Positions 63,664-64,000 of a DNA stretch of 64,000 nucleotides are shown piece by piece; within the stretch, counting starts at the first letter, position 1; the number at the start of each line of letters is the position of its first letter. The DNA lies in the NCBI RefSeq assembly GCF_019636135.1, contig NZ_JAHBYD010000001.1, positions 1 through 64,000 of the forward strand. The letters are read 5' to 3'. The notes beneath the pieces are model-generated. The model made no database searches and had not been told where the DNA came from. It saw nothing but the letters and a program-made list of their open reading frames with translations. The position numbers and the translations under genes are program-made. This DNA is from Phenylobacterium sp. Lineage in GTDB: Bacteria > Pseudomonadota > Alphaproteobacteria > Caulobacterales > Caulobacteraceae.

Positions 63664-64000
63664 CTATTGGGTGATGTTCCGCTTCACGTGGTTGCGGATG
63701 GCGGCGGTGATGCGGTCCTGGGTTTCGGGGTCCAGGTAGGCGTGCATCGGGAGCGCGAGCACCTTACCGGCCGCGGCTTCGGTGACGGGCAGGCCGCCGG
63801 GCTGGGGGTAGTGGCTGTAGGGCGCCTGCCGGTGCAGCGGCACGGGATAGTAGACGGCGGTGGGCACGCCTTCGGCGCGCAGGTGGGCGGCCAGGCCGTC
63901 GCGGTCGTCGGTCTCGATGACGTACTGGGCCCAGACCGAGCGGCCGCCGTCGATCACCGGCGGCACGCGGACGACGTCGCCGAGGTGGTCGGCATAGCGG
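63664..64000 (-). CDS. DegT/DnrJ/EryC1/StrS sugar aminotransferase (5' end outside window)
   Basis: The frame is open to the window end, giving about 111 C-terminal residues. VWAQYVIETDDRDGLAAHL, EGVPTAVYYPVPLHRQAPY and VLALPMHAYLDPETQDRI are the conserved C-terminal part of sugar aminotransferases. These PLP enzymes make amino sugars for surface polysaccharides or antibiotics. The active-site Lys lies outside the window. The gene could belong with rfbC-like cell-surface functions, but is 9 kb from them. Confidence 0.9.
   Translation of the reverse strand, partial: RYADHLGDVVRVPPVIDGGRSVWAQYVIETDDRDGLAAHLRAEGVPTAVYYPVPLHRQAPYSHYPQPGGLPVTEAAAGKVLALPMHAYLDPETQDRITAAIRNHVKRNITQ

Overview
The window is a high-GC chromosomal segment of an alphaproteobacterium. 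The gene content points to the Caulobacteraceae (Caulobacter/Phenylobacterium type). It carries a TipF-like flagellar positioning protein, a compact Tad/Cpa pilus gene set, a PduO-type corrinoid adenosyltransferase paired with a HIG1-like membrane protein, ETF genes beside a 3-hydroxyacyl-CoA dehydrogenase, several acyl-CoA dehydrogenases, and many intergenic palindromic elements. No rRNA, tRNA, CRISPR array, prophage or transposase was found. The genus assignment is inference.

Layout. 1-3416: secreted M15 peptidase (partial), alpha/beta hydrolase and a methylsuccinyl-CoA dehydrogenase-like flavoenzyme. 3589-5252: two tandem TetR regulators and an operator-rich spacer. 5253-11715: HIG1-like protein and adenosyltransferase, a DUF559 nuclease gene framed by inverted repeats, etfBA, a frameshifted hbd, and a YCII/ECF sigma pair. 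11835-15515: tipF, HAD phosphatase, MaoC hydratase, ribF. 15578-18099: a VWA protein and its MoxR ATPase. 18184-21528: a lysine-catabolism block (amaB, saccharopine dehydrogenase, Lrp regulator). 21533-26233: PIG-L deacetylase, an interrupted Gfo/Idh oxidoreductase and a hybrid histidine kinase. 26373-34537: a thiolase/OB-fold pair, DUF1810, a Phd/PemK toxin-antitoxin pair, ArsR, a NIPSNAP remnant, and a P450-kinase operon facing an uncharacterised gene. 34730-42226: a TonB-like protein, then tadC-tadB-cpaF-cpaE-cpaC-cpaB on the minus strand. 42413-49912: aldo/keto reductase, lipoprotein, rpoN, GST with a divergent WYL regulator, a Tat-exported PepF and a GmhB-like phosphatase. 50029-64000: ilvA, FKBP, argE, a glycosyltransferase divergent from rfbC, the GST-queG-DUF899 operon, a cation exporter, an acyl-CoA dehydrogenase with OsmC, GNAT, vsr, cysK and a truncated sugar aminotransferase.

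How the genes fit together. The flavoprotein dehydrogenases (1776 and 58733) would pass electrons to the ETF encoded at 7013-8692. The hbd, MaoC and thiolase genes supply hydration, oxidation and thiolysis steps of acyl-CoA metabolism. AmaB and the saccharopine dehydrogenase form consecutive steps of lysine breakdown next to a likely Lrp-type regulator. The six tad/cpa genes encode the secretin, the inner-membrane platform and the ATPase of a Flp-type pilus or secretion machine.

The most unusual signal is the repeat load. Several families of nested palindromes sit in most convergent gene gaps. Their arm hairpins change sequence while keeping pairing. One family brackets a DUF559 nuclease gene as about 60-bp inverted repeats and also occurs as an empty copy. 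A 246-bp tandem duplication spans the osmC/GNAT gap. Three genes look damaged (hbd frameshift, Gfo/Idh amber stop, NIPSNAP internal deletion); the first two could be assembly errors.
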